Origin: Cichorium intybus
Lineage: Eukaryota; Streptophyta; Magnoliopsida; Asterales; Asteraceae
Reading direction: 5' to 3'
Length of the DNA stretch: 64,000 bases
NCBI GenBank assembly: GCA_023525715.1
Contig: CM042011.1
Location: forward strand, 65,413,854-65,477,853
Program-made: the position numbers and the translations under genes
In this document: piece by piece, positions 12,094-22,975 of the stretch
How the letters are laid out: each line of letters opens with the position of its first letter
Numbering within the stretch: position 1 is the stretch's first letter
Notes under the pieces: generated by a model
Databases searched by the model: none
What the model was told of the DNA's origin: nothing
Seen by the model: only the letters and a program-made list of their open reading frames with translations

Positions 12094-12682
12094 GTAAGTA
12101 CTTGAGGGCATTTCTGTCTTTTTCACAATTACTTTTTTGGTGGGATAAAAAATGCAATATTTGTCCCATTGACAAATGGGTTTTCAATAACGGTGATTTT
12201 TTATCCATGTGTTATGGTTTACTTCATATGAAACTATAAGTACTTGAGGGCATTATATGGTAACAATCCTATTATACACCTTACATTCATTTCTTTCTAT
12301 TATAGCATCGTACGTTTATCTTCTTATTAAGGTATTCTACTTTGAAAAACTACCCAATTATAGCATTATACTTTCGGTTTTCCTTTAAAAGTTTACTCAA
12401 TTGTAGCATTGATATTGATTTTTATTCGAATTTTGGGTGCTGACATTGCTATAACCGGGAAGATTTTCAAAGTATAATACTCTAATAGGAAATATTACAA
12501 GTAGATTACTATAATAAATGAAACAATGAAAGTACGTTATTTTAATTAGTAATTGCTTTATATAGTTTTATCTTTGACATGATTGCATAATCTAGAAAGT
12601 GGCTTCAGGATCCGCGAAAAGAAAAAGTCACGACACACCGCGACCCAATCAGCGAGCTGGGCCACCCATCGAGCTGACCGAA

Positions 12683-12709
12683 CCCGTGCGTAGCACGGGG
12701 CCCCACTAG
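12683..12709 (+). other. Helitron 3' terminal hairpin and CTAG end
   Basis: A 7-bp stem CCCGTGC/GCACGGG with loop gta, then GCCCCA and CTAG, followed by T. Helitrons end in CTRR after such a hairpin and insert between A and T. This is the termination signal for rolling-circle transposition. Confidence 0.85.
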
Positions 12710-12971
12710 TTTCAATCAAAACCCAAACCACACAAAACCATTTACGCTTCCAACAAAATAACCAACAAATAAAATAACTAAAATCAAAACTGCCAAAGCA
12801 ATACACATAAAAAAAATAAGTAAAATACACAAAGAAGGCTGCCATGGTTTCCAACCACTCTTAATTACCCTATAAAAAAAACTAAAACTCACTTCTAAAT
12901 CTCAAACTAAAATTAAATATCTTGGTACACATCTAATTAAGATCAAAACAAACCACTTTCCTCTTTTTTCA

Positions 12972-15900
12972 TCATCTCCAAGAAGTCAAATTTTGACCAG
13001 CAACCCAATACTGTTTGACCACAAACAGTATCTTTTCAGTTACAAGTGGGCCATCTTCATGATCCACCATTTTCGTGTCCCATTTCATACCCGAAACGAT
13101 TTTTTTCACTTTCAGTATCTCTCTTTCATTGTCACGTATTATCACAGTACCTTCAGGTCTTAATATTCTATCCATTTCTAAAAGAATTTCCTCGTAACTA
13201 CACCTATATATATGAAATAAAAATAAAAACCCAATTCAGATTATTATAAAGTGAAGGTTTATTTAAAGGGTAAATTACGAAGAAAAAATAAATTATATTT
13301 CAACACTTTTCTGGTTAAACCATGAATTTTTCATTTGTTCTAATAAAACAACCAATTTTGGGAAAAAATTCCAGTAACAATGGTTTCGATGAAACTTTTT
13401 ACCAAAAAATAGTAGTTTTTCCGAATCTTAAAAATTTGAGGTTAAACCGAATTTTTGGCAAAATATAGTGCTTTTTTCGTAATTATTCCTAGATAATGTT
13501 TAGACTTTACTTTATATAATTACGAAAAAAACACTATTTCATCGTTTTTTCTGGTTTAACCATCAATTTTTAATTTGTTCTAATAAACCACCAATTTTTA
13601 AAAAAAGTTTTAGCCCAACCATCATGACCTGAAGAACCAGTAATAATGGCTTTTATAAAACTTTTTACCAAAAATTAGTCCTTTTTTCCAAATCTTTTAA
13701 AAATTGGTGGTTAAACCGAACATTTGGAAAAATATAGTGTTTTTTTTTCGTAATTAACCGTTATTTAAATGTATGAACAACTTACTTGTCTTTGTACAAG
13801 GTGAAAAGACCGTTTGCATGGATAAGGTCGTATGTTCTTGGGTAAGTTGAGAAGGCTTCACACCTAAAAAAATAAAAGATAATGAGAAAAATGACCATTT
13901 TACCCTTGCACCCCAACAAAAAAGCTATCAAAAATTACCAGTCATGATAGATGCCAATTAACCCGCGTTCAAAAACAACACCAAGAGTGTCTATTTTAGC
14001 AATAGTCGGCATCACATTCATAACCCAAGATTTTGGAGACTCAAGTGCAGCAGCAAAACTTCCAAAACCAGCATTCATGTCCATGATATTACGATAACGC
14101 CCCGAGTCGATGATCTTATTTACTCTTTTGTAAGCGTTCACGTGTTTTTGCCACAATTTGTTGTCTTCTTGGAATGAGTCTATAGTGACTCCATTGATGG
14201 AGCCACTACTGATTCTTGGAGGAATGTCGTTGAGTCTTTCGGGGAATGGTTTTAGTTCGCCACCTGACACATCGTCTGTGTTGCGTGTTTCGACGTATGG
14301 GGTCACGCAAGGTTCCATCTCTTTGTACCTACACAAAAATGTTTGGTTGTTAGACTAGGGTTTTTATTTGCTAAAAATGTTGTTTTTCCAACAACCCCTG
14401 ACAGGCTAACTGGTTTTTTTTTTTTTTTTTTTTTGCGAAAAGGGTTGTTGGAAAAACAACCCTTAAAGCTGGTACACGCCATGCTTTTTCTGCAAAAGAG
14501 TACAACAACCCTTGAAATGACACAAATTAGGGTTTTTCTGCAAATAGGTTATTTTTCCAACAACCCTGAGGATGGCCCACACCAGACCAATTCCAACACC
14601 TAAGCTGGCCCACATCTTTTTCTATAATAGGGTTATATTTTCAACAACCTCTAAGATTTCCCACAAAAGGTTTTTTTTCTTTTTCTACAAAAATGTTATA
14701 TTTTCAACAAACTCTAAGATTGCCCACAAAAGGTGTTTTTCCTTTTTTTTACAAAAATGTTATATTTTCAACAATCTCTAAGATTGCCCACAAAAGTTTT
14801 TTTTTCTTTTTCTACAAAAATGTTATATTTTCAATAAACTCTAAGATTGCCCACAAAATGTGTTTTTCCTTTTTTTTACAAAAATGTTATATTTTCAACA
14901 ATCTCTAAAATTGCCCACAAAAGTTTTTTTTTCTTTTTCTACAAAAATGTTATATTTTCAACAAACTCTAACATTGCCCACAAAAGGCGTTTTTCCTTTT
15001 TTTTACAAACATGTTATATTTTCAACAATCTCTAAAATTGCCCACAAAAGGTTTTTTTTCTTTTTCTACAAAAATGTTATATTTTCAACCACCTCTAAGA
15101 TTGCCCACAAAAGGTATTTTTATTTTTCTACAAAAAGGTTACGTTTTTCAATAACACGTAAGCCTTTTTCTACAATAGGGTTATATTTCCAACAACACCT
15201 AAAATGGCCCAAACCAGTCTTTTTCTTTTCTTTCAAAAGGGTTTTTCTTCCAAAAATCTCTAATTTGGCACACAATGACAGACATAAAATGTCTGTCTAT
15301 AAGGAGCATAATCCACATTGGAACTGAAACTCCCACACTGTGTCTACCAAACCTCAAACAACCATCATGTACGTGTAAACATGTGTGTGTGTGTGTGTTC
15401 GGAACTTAAAAATCTTGAATTTAGAAAAACTTATATACCAAACATCATCCGGATTTGTCGATTTGCACATGGTAACACGGGACTCTCGTTCTTGACAATA
15501 GCCTTCATTAACTCTTTTCCTCCAAATAGCCGTTTCACCTTTTTCATATTTTTTCTCCCAACAAAGAAGCTTAGCAGTCTCTTCAATCCTCCTTTGTTCC
15601 TCTTCCAATTCTTCTTTTGGTCTTTGCCATGACTTGTAATTAGCCTTCCAATTAATTGGAGGTCCAGAAAGAACCCAATAGCCACCAGGTCTCAATACTC
15701 TATCAACTTCCATCATGTACTTTCCATCTAACACAAATACGTTTTTGTTTTGGTTTATACATTGTTTTATTATACCATTATTTAAAATAAAGATGTAAAC
15801 TTTATGAGTTTACCATTATTTCCACCCCATGGAATCAAACACCGAGAACAATGAGCCATGTCAAAAGATCTTGAAGGATATGGAAGTTTTATAGTTCCAA

Positions 15901-17159
15901 GAACACCAATTATTGCTGGAACACCTCTTTCAAGAGCAAATTGAACTTGTGCTTCATGTGAATCTCTTGGTGCAAAAGACATAGCAATCACATTTCTTTT
16001 GAATAAATATGCACCCCAACTCGCAACCTATTTTGCAATATTTTCACAAAAGTTATAAAAACTAGAAGTAAATGCAAGTTTTATTTAGAACCATAAGAAA
16101 AAGAGCAAATTTCAGAAAATAGTGATGTACTTTCTTCTTGCTACCAATATGGGAAACGTACTTTATCTTTTATCCATAATAGCATCATACTTATACTCTT
16201 TTACCCGTAATAGCAACATACTTAAATTTCTTTACTGATAAATGATAATAACAATATATAATGTGAAACTTGTAAAAAGCTTACAAATTTCGTTTTACAT
16301 ATAACTTTTATCTGTAAAAAAACGTAAGTACGTTGCTATTATAGGTAAAAAATGTAAGTATGTTGCTATTACGGATAAAAACATGTAAGTACATTGCAAT
16401 TATGGTAAAAAATAAAACGTATATCGCCTATATTGGTAAAAAGTAAAAACTAGAAAGAGTAAAGTACATTGTTACTTCCGGAAATTTTCACTAAAAAAAA
16501 TAAGAAAATATACTTACACCACAGCCAGTGTCCAATGCAGTCCTGACCATTCCATTTCCAATCGGAATCACTGATGCCAATTGATCAATATACGCATCTG
16601 CCCCATGAGGAAACTGTGTCCCACCACCTGGGAACCTAAACACATTTCCTTCATATTGTATCCAATTCTGAATCGCCTTTTCAACTGTCAAACTCTTGTA
16701 AGGTGCATTTGCAAAAGGGACAAAGTCCCTACTTTTGGGCCATGGGAATGGAGTCACGTATCCCTTTGGGGCCGGAATCAGACAATGAAGCTTCTCATTT
16801 TCAGGGGGACAATGTCTTTCCCTGTAGTTCATGTTGTCTCTTGGGAAAGTCATGGCACGCATTTGATCATGGCAGGGTGTGTAGTCAATGAATTTGTCAG
16901 CACATGGTTCGAAGATTTTGGTTTCTTGTAAATCATGGGGTTTCTTGATTCCATCACCATGGTGTGTTTCAATGTTTAGATTTGAAAGAACACTGCAATC
17001 TGCACTTTTTGTTACCTCTTGTGCTATGCTGTCCCCTTTACCAAAACCGCTCTTTTGCCATGCACCAAGAAGATAGAAGAAGCAACAGAGACCTACGACT
17101 ACAAAGATTGAAAAGGATTTTCTGGTTCTGTTGTCTCCTGGGTTTCCTTTAGTTGCCAT
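12972..17159 (-). CDS. PMT2: Probable Golgi methyltransferase of the PMT2 type
   Basis: Six coding exons on the minus strand: 17159-16518, 16027-15814, 15727-15439, 14328-13939, 13863-13786, 13203-12972. They join in frame with GT/AG borders into 614 residues, close to the family length (about 615). A signal anchor (residues 16-34, FSIFVVVGLCCFFYLLGAW) follows a short basic tail, giving a type II Golgi protein. The SAM-binding motif ALDTGCGVASWGAYL spans the exon 1/2 border near residue 210; the second half carries RYRNIMDMNAGFGSFAAAL. The family (QUA2/TSD2-like, Pfam Methyltransf_29) is thought to methyl-esterify pectin. No stop or frameshift is seen. Three introns (16028-16517, 14329-15438, 13204-13785) are enlarged by repeats. 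The 5' end lies in a separate leader exon. Confidence 0.93.
13271..13485. mobile_element. MITE, first copy in PMT2 intron 5
   Basis: Ends AAATTACGAAG and CTTTTTTCGTAATTA are inverted. The body shares ggttaaacc, tttgttctaataaa and aactttttaccaaaaa with the next copy. Confidence 0.7.
13517..13755. mobile_element. MITE, second copy in PMT2 intron 5
   Basis: Ends TAATTACGAAAAAAACACTA and the inverted TAGTGTTTTTTTTCGTAATTA-type end. It is the same family as the copy 32 bp to its left and lies in the same orientation. Together they account for most of the 582-nt intron. Confidence 0.75.
14374..15260. repeat. Minisatellite array in PMT2 intron 3
   Basis: About eight to ten units of roughly 63 bp built on ATGTTATATTTTCAACAA followed by TCTAAGATTGCCCACAAAAG. 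Alternate units carry a tttttttcttttt or a gtgtttttcctttttttt variant, so the true period is a dimer of about 126 bp. The left end (14374-14463) holds an inverted pair of TTGTTTTTCCAACAACCC around a 22-nt T run. The array is spliced out of PMT2. Long frames read through it only because it is repetitive. Confidence 0.85.
16106..16492. mobile_element. Foldback MITE in PMT2 intron 1
   Basis: Left arm AAATTTCAGAAAATAGTGATG...TACCAATAT and right arm its imperfect complement near 16430-16490. Between them the phrase taagtaYgttgctatta recurs three times. No target duplication was resolved. Confidence 0.65.
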
Positions 17160-17166
17160 GAATGAC

Positions 17167-17890
17167 CTGCAACATTCATGAATGAAATCAAAACGCCATT
17201 GATACAGTTGTTTAATACATGACAAATCGAGCAAAAAGGAAGCGGCTTTTTGTGTTCAGGTAATGATCGTAGAGTGAATTGACAAGTGACGTAACAGTAT
17301 TACAGTAGACGTTTCATCAAACACTTTGTACGCGTGTTCTCATTATGTTTCCTCTGAACTTAATATCTGATTATATTGTACTTAAAAGAAAAGTTTTTTT
17401 GCGTGTATATGAAGAATGTGCGGTGGACAGAGAGGAAATTGGTGTATAAAGGCGAGATCTTTGTGGTTTGGGAAGCGAAGAAGCTGATAAAGTTGTGTGA
17501 TTTTAAGAATTCTAGCACTACCACACAAATAAAAGATCCCGTAAACCTCCGAAAAGGCTTCATCATCCATGATCGTTTTAAGGATCTGGAACGAAATAAA
17601 AGGGCAGTCAACCACACACCGAACGGAGTGTAAACCACATAAAAACTATGATTGGATTAGATTTGGATCATCGAACCGATTAAGGTATTCACTCGATTAA
17701 GCGTAAAACAAAGTTGAACTCAATTAGGTATGACGTAAATGGAAATAGATTGAGAGAAAAGTGGATCGAAGTGAGGAGAATCTTACGGATCTTGAAGACG
17801 ATCGTGGAGATCTTGAGGAGTAGTTTGGATCAAAACATGGAGTGAGAGAGTGTGGTTTCGTGTGACATATGAATATGATTAGCGATTATG
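17167..17890 (-). other. 5' leader exon and leader intron of PMT2
   Basis: Seven bases upstream of the start codon there is a TTGCAG acceptor (17167-17172 on the minus strand). A matching donor, ATCC|gtaag, is at 17786. This predicts a 620-nt intron in the 5' leader and a leader exon from 17787 to roughly 17890. The transcription start is not determined. Leader introns are common in this gene family. Confidence 0.6.
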
Positions 17891-18140
17891 GACTTATGGT
17901 GATGACGGTGGGGTATCACAGGGATATGAGATGGGTGTTCAATAAATGAAGAGGAATTTGGGTTTTTGATGAAAGATTATGATTATGAAGGTGATGATGG
18001 GTCACCCCCTTTGTTGGATTCTTTTAACCCCTGTGGCGATTGGCCATCGAGTCTTTTTCTCTCTCCAATTTTGATTCTGGTTCATCCTTAATTTCCATAA
18101 TGAATATGGTTTTTTTTTTTTTTTTCTTTTGACATGTGAT

Positions 18141-19532
18141 TATAGGTCAAACAACTATTGATTATTGGTTTACAAGGTTTTTATTTATTTATTTATTTAT
18201 TTTTGGACTTTTTAGGGGCATAAAGTCTGTTTTTACCTGCTCATTAAGTCATCTTAAGAGGTTTTCAGGTTAAAAGTTACACGTCTGCAAAAGCATACTT
18301 GTTTTCAACCATGGTGTTAGCCCCGCCACATAATTCTTCTGGTTTGAGATCCAATAGAAGAATCATTCAATGAACCTCCATAGCTTCATACTTTCAAAGC
18401 TCTCTCACACTCTCAGTCTCAACCTCCCTCATACTCATTTCACCAACTATTCATCTGATGTACCATCATCTTTAAACAAAGCAAATCCTCCAAACCCACT
18501 TTTCTCTTCAGATTCAACTTCGTTGACTGTTACTTCACTATCAGGTTCTTTATTGACATACTGATTTGATCCATTTGATGTTTCATCAGGGTTTGTTGTT
18601 TGTTGATTTTACTGGTGAGTAGTTGACTACATCGACATATTGATTTGCTCGATTTGATGTTTCATCGGGATTTTTTTATTCTACTGGTGAGTAGTTGAGT
18701 TCATCAGGATTTATTGATTTGCTCCACATGATGTTCCATCAGAAGATGATGCTTTTATAGAAGACCAGTTGTAATGGCATGATCCTATAAAGCAAAATAT
18801 ATAAGAAGTTGAGAACCCGTTCCTCAAATTTTTAACATGAAAATCACAGATCTCATTATGAAATTCATCAATTTGGTCGCAATTGACGAAATCGTAACAA
18901 GGCAATAGATACTTGACGTCTAAGGTTAAGAATACTACTTAGCTAACAATGACAAACGCCAAAAATAATGTTTTTCCAAACTAGAACTGTCAAATTACAT
19001 GAATTTTCTAGAAGAAGCACATTCAAAAAGTTCCAAGTCTTCATACTCGCATGTGAGAGGCCAAACGCTACAACATCACTATGATCCTAAAACTGGTTAT
19101 CGTTCTATTTCACTTATTAACCACATCTAGATATTTTCGATTGATGAAACGTATTCAACAGCTCTAATCGAAATTTAATGAAAATAGCAACAGAGTGATA
19201 AGATGAAAAAAAAGATATGCGAATGTGCACCTATATTGTTGTGAGAAATCAAGTTCGGTTTCAAAGCGAGAGAAATTTTCCGTTGAACGCAAGTTCTGTA
19301 AGGAGTAAACGATGGAAGATTTCGCCATTGTAAACTAGAAAATAAGTTTAGGGACTATTTAAAACAAAAGATGAAAACTGATAGGACTACAATGTCATTT
19401 TGCCTAACTTTTAACCTGGAAACCTGCTGAGAGGATTTAGCGAACAGGTAAAAATGGATTTTATTCCCCAAAAAGACCAAAAAAAACTTTAAGGACCTTT
19501 TAAACCAACAACTAATAGTTGGTTGTGCTACA
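18141..19532. mobile_element. Long-TIR transposon upstream of PMT2
   Basis: Arms of about 130-140 nt (18141-18279 and 19405-19532) are imperfect complements, including AACAACTATTGATTATTGG, a TTTTTGGACTTTTTAGGGG stretch and TTTTCAGGTTAAAAGTTA. The 1.4-kb size and long arms suggest a Mutator-like element, but no clear 9-bp duplication is visible. No transposase. It begins about 250 bp upstream of the predicted PMT2 leader exon, so it may form part of that promoter region. Confidence 0.7.
18550..18760. repeat. Direct repeats inside the long-TIR element
   Basis: Three degenerate copies, about 80 bp apart, of a unit containing tgatttgctc, gatgtttcatc and actggtgagtagttga. Confidence 0.7.
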
Positions 19533-19935
19533 GTGACAATCTCAGCTCTTGATTCAATTCATTAGAGGGTTTTGTTTTATAAGGGGGTTAACCAATATGA
19601 ACCCGTTGAAGACGATCAAACATCAGAACTCTTAGATCAAACTATTAAAAAGTAATGTGTGGCTTAGATTAGTTCCTTTTAGTTCTTAATATTTTAATGG
19701 TTCTCATTTGAACCTACTTTAATATGATTAATACTTGTGTAGAGATACAACTTGTAATCGTTGCCTACCAATTGAACATATTGGTGTGTATATGATTAAT
19801 AGAGCACATCAGTAATCATTCAATGCGGATCTTAACATTTATTAACCATATTTTTACAACAAACATAAGGGTGATCATATATAAAGGATTTTAATATAAA
19901 AATTACTAAAATTAAACATTTTAAATGTTTTATAA
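19533..19935. other. Intergenic, nothing recognised
   Basis: AT-rich sequence without recognised features between the long-TIR element and a copia remnant. Confidence 0.4.
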
Positions 19936-20039
19936 ATGGACATAACATCAGTTAATAACATATCCTTTCGATGTCTCCTCGAGAAAGACAAGCTCATGAG
20001 CACGAACTTTGTCAAATGGTATTTTAACTTGAGGATAGT
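19936..20039 (+). pseudogene. Old copia gag remnant, left part
   Basis: The frame contains LEKDKLMSTNFVKWYFNLRIV, the typical N-terminal gag segment of plant copia elements. It is split by solo LTR A at 20040; the same frame resumes after the duplicated ATAGT at 36695 for about 15 codons and then hits a stop. It is the oldest layer of the nest and encodes nothing complete. Confidence 0.65.
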
Positions 20040-20199
20040 TGTAAGACCCGTGTACGCACGGTGCGGCTCGGTAGGATCCGCGGCATGGCTCGGGAAGGAT
20101 CTGGATATCGCGAATGATTTGTACGTGCGGCGCGGCTCGGTACACTCCGTGGCACGGCTCGGTGCAGATGTGAAAAACCCTAATTCGGATTTAAACGCC

Positions 20200-20207
20200 T
20201 ATATAAA
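20200..20207 (+). promoter_or_regulatory. TATA box of LTR A
   Basis: TATATAAAG about 160 bp into the LTR, in the usual place for a pol II promoter of a plant gypsy LTR. Confidence 0.6.
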
Positions 20208-20936
20208 GGGTCCCAGCCCTAGGGTTCGTGTTTTTGGAGGTTTTCTGGAGTAGAGTCGACTGGTTTCAGCAGAGGCTCTTCGGTTTCAAGGCTTTGGAGG
20301 TTTTGGGAGATTGGAAGAAGGAAATACAACGTGAGAGAAGGCTTGTAACGGATCGTGTGCATCACCCCGCTTTTCAGAAGTAAGGTAAGAATATCTCCTC
20401 TTCTGATTTTCCTTTTCATCTCGTCATATAGTGTTATCCTTTGATTAGTGGTCTTGGTGGCTTGTAACATTTAGGGTTTTGGACCATGGACATGTAAGGA
20501 CTTGCATGTCCATAAGAGAGTGACCTTAGAGTAGTTTCTGATCCCAGGAAGGGTGCAGAGAGGAACCCTAATCGATGGCTGTACTGGGTAAGAGCAAAAA
20601 GAGGATTTCGGACTATTACGAGTCCGCGACGCGGACAGGCTATGTCGGCGACGTGTGTTCGAGTAAAACCCCGTAGGTGTAATGATAGTCCGCGACGCGT
20701 AAGAGAAAGGTCGCGTCGCGGCGAGTGACTATTTGACCAAAAGCTTACTTTCGACCCTTGTTTGTTAGCAAATGTTGGGTCTGACCTTTAGGCAAGTCTA
20801 TGGGAGTTTGGTCAGTGGTTAATATGTTGTGTATGTTGGATTTAGGTGTTTGGACGAGCTAAGTTGGGATATTAGAGAATATCTACACGGTTTCGAATCA
20901 AGTGAGTATCCTCACCTTACTATATGATGTTGCATG

Positions 20937-21703
20937 TGTTGGATTAGGTGTATAAGCCATGACTTGTAATTGTAATTATCTTATGAATAAAAGAAAAGTC
21001 CATTTGGGTTGCCCTCATAACTGGGGAATTGATGTACAGTTCAGTAGAGAGAAATATTGATTTATTAAGGATTTAATAAATCAATAGAATGTTTATAGAT
21101 GGTTTATTAATATATTTAAGTGTTAATATATTAATTAGAAACTATATTAATTAATTGAGATTTAATCCATAATTAATTGGATTTAATTTAGTGATTAAAT
21201 TAATTAATTAAAGTGCAGGGTCTGACTTGTAATTATTCAATTGTTGAATAACTGACAAGAGATAAGCCAGGGGCCAAAAGTGGCGCCACCCTGGAATCCT
21301 TTCTAGGGTTTGGCGAAAACCCTTCTAGGGTTTTAGAAGCCTGGTCCAAGTGACTTGCAGGCTTGCCCACTTGGGAGGCTCCTTAGGGTTTCAGGTGTAG
21401 CCTGTGGAGGCTATATAAGGAACCCCCTCGCACCCTAAATCTCACGCCATCTATCTCTCTCCTCTACTCTGCTGGATTGTCTTCTCCTTGCTTGGGTGTG
21501 ACTTGCATTTGAGGCATGATCTCTTTGCTGCTTGCTTGAAGGATCATAAGATCAAAGGTTGGTTTTTCTTAATTCATCTTTAGAATTGAATTGTATCCTT
21601 TAGGTTTTTAGTTCTAATCTTCATAGAAGAAAACATAGATCATATTAGGGTTGCATGTGAACCTTAGGAATTTTGTGTTCATTGTTTGCATAGAAACCCT
21701 TCA
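20937..21703 (+). repeat. 5' LTR of copia B
   Basis: Begins TGTTGGATTAGG, ends AAACCCTTCA. A TATA box (CTATATAAGG, near 21411) lies about 475 bp in. Confidence 0.93.
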
Positions 21704-21704
21704 G

Positions 21705-21716
21705 TGGTATCAGAGC
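21705..21716 (+). promoter_or_regulatory. Primer binding site of copia B
   Basis: TGGTATCAGAGC, complementary to the 3' end of initiator tRNA-Met, one base after the LTR. Confidence 0.9.
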
Positions 21717-22975
21717 TAGCTTGTTTTCTTGTGAATTGATTTGAACTGTTTTGTGCCTTGGGTGTTTTGCGAAAATCATCCCTTGGAGATGACCTAAAAT
21801 CGATTCCAAGGCTAGGGTTTCCTAACCCTAGCCGCCATGCCCTAATGGTCTCCCTTGATTGCTTGATTTGCTTGCCATAATTGTGTGTTGTTATTTTTGG
21901 TAATAAGATCAATTAAAATAACCTGAACCCTTCTTGCTTGGCTTGTAATTTTCGAGAACCATAGGGGCCTTTATAGAAAAATTAATTTGATTAATTTGGT
22001 AATATCTATCTTAGATTTAATTAGTTTAATTAATTGATTAGTTAAAGGACCAATTAAATCAGTTTAAAGAATTAATTTAAAATTTTCAAAAAATTAGTAT
22101 AAATTTGCGAAAATTAGAATAAAATTAATTCTAAAATATTTTAATAAGATTAAAATATATCTTATATGTATTTATGATTAAAAGTTAATTTAATATATAT
22201 AAGAAAATTGGTTAGTCTACCGTTAGTAGGCCTCATTCACAAAACTGTCCTCTAAAGAGGGTATAAGGCGACTGACTATAAAATGTTAGTCTAATGGGTA
22301 TCTACTCTTACCCACCGCTCTCCTGGTCAGTCGAGTGTCGTTAGCTGAACGGGTATGATAGAACCGCTAAGCCTCTTAAAAGTATAATGCTATAATTGAA
22401 AGTACTAGAACCCTAAAACAAATCCCAATATAGTTACTTTAAGTTAAAAATGTGAATTGGTGCTAATCCATGAAATTGCACATTGCACCTTGTGGAACGT
22501 TGGTGGAGCGTGTGTGGTTTACCGGCACGCCAACTGGGGTCCGCAATGAGTCGCGATGGGTTTCTTGATTTTGTTATTATTAACGGAGCGTGTGTGGATT
22601 ACCGGCACGTTAATTAGAGATGGCAATTGACTTCAAGAGTACCAAGCAATTTGCATGGTTATTCACACCCGGTTTGTGATCCTCGGTATCCCAGTCACAA
22701 ACAGCGGGGCATTCCCGAGATTAAAACATGCTATCGAACAGTTCGGTAAATTTCAATGAAACTAGGAATTCCATTATAATATGATTATGTTTCCGCGGTG
22801 GAATTGGCTGAATCGTCATTCGCCTACCTTATAAAATTTACAATATTGATTACGACATCCCTTTTCGGTATTGTAGATTGTTATTGTAGGATCCTAGCCT
22901 TATATTTATTCTTGGGTGAATATAAGGATTATTATTATTATTATATCTAATTAAAACTACATTCTTCTTGTTCAG
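21717..22975 (+). other. Untranslated leader of copia B
   Basis: About 1.26 kb, AT-rich. A phrase GGAGCGTGTGTGGWTTACCGG occurs twice (near 22505 and 22580). Nothing coding. TTCAG directly precedes the gag ATG and may act as a splice acceptor. Confidence 0.5.

Larger units (their letters stand above)
7620..12709 (+). mobile_element. Non-autonomous Helitron with several captured gene fragments
   Basis: The right end is a textbook Helitron 3' terminus: hairpin CCCGTGC-gta-GCACGGG (12683-12699), six nucleotides, then CTAG (12706-12709) followed by host T. Upstream are fragments of at least four unrelated genes, all on the same strand as the terminus, with intron donors kept (9515, 12094), so capture was at DNA level. 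No Rep/helicase frame was found. The 5' terminus (TC preceded by A) was not located; the start given is only where captured sequence becomes plausible. Confidence 0.75.

Noticed and set aside
14860..15327. 155-codon plus-strand frame
   Set aside because: It reads through the intronic 63-bp tandem array of PMT2; the protein is a repeat of FFLFFTKMLYFQQ-type units created by the DNA repeat.
16581..16931. 116-codon plus-strand frame
   Set aside because: Antisense shadow of PMT2 coding exon 1.
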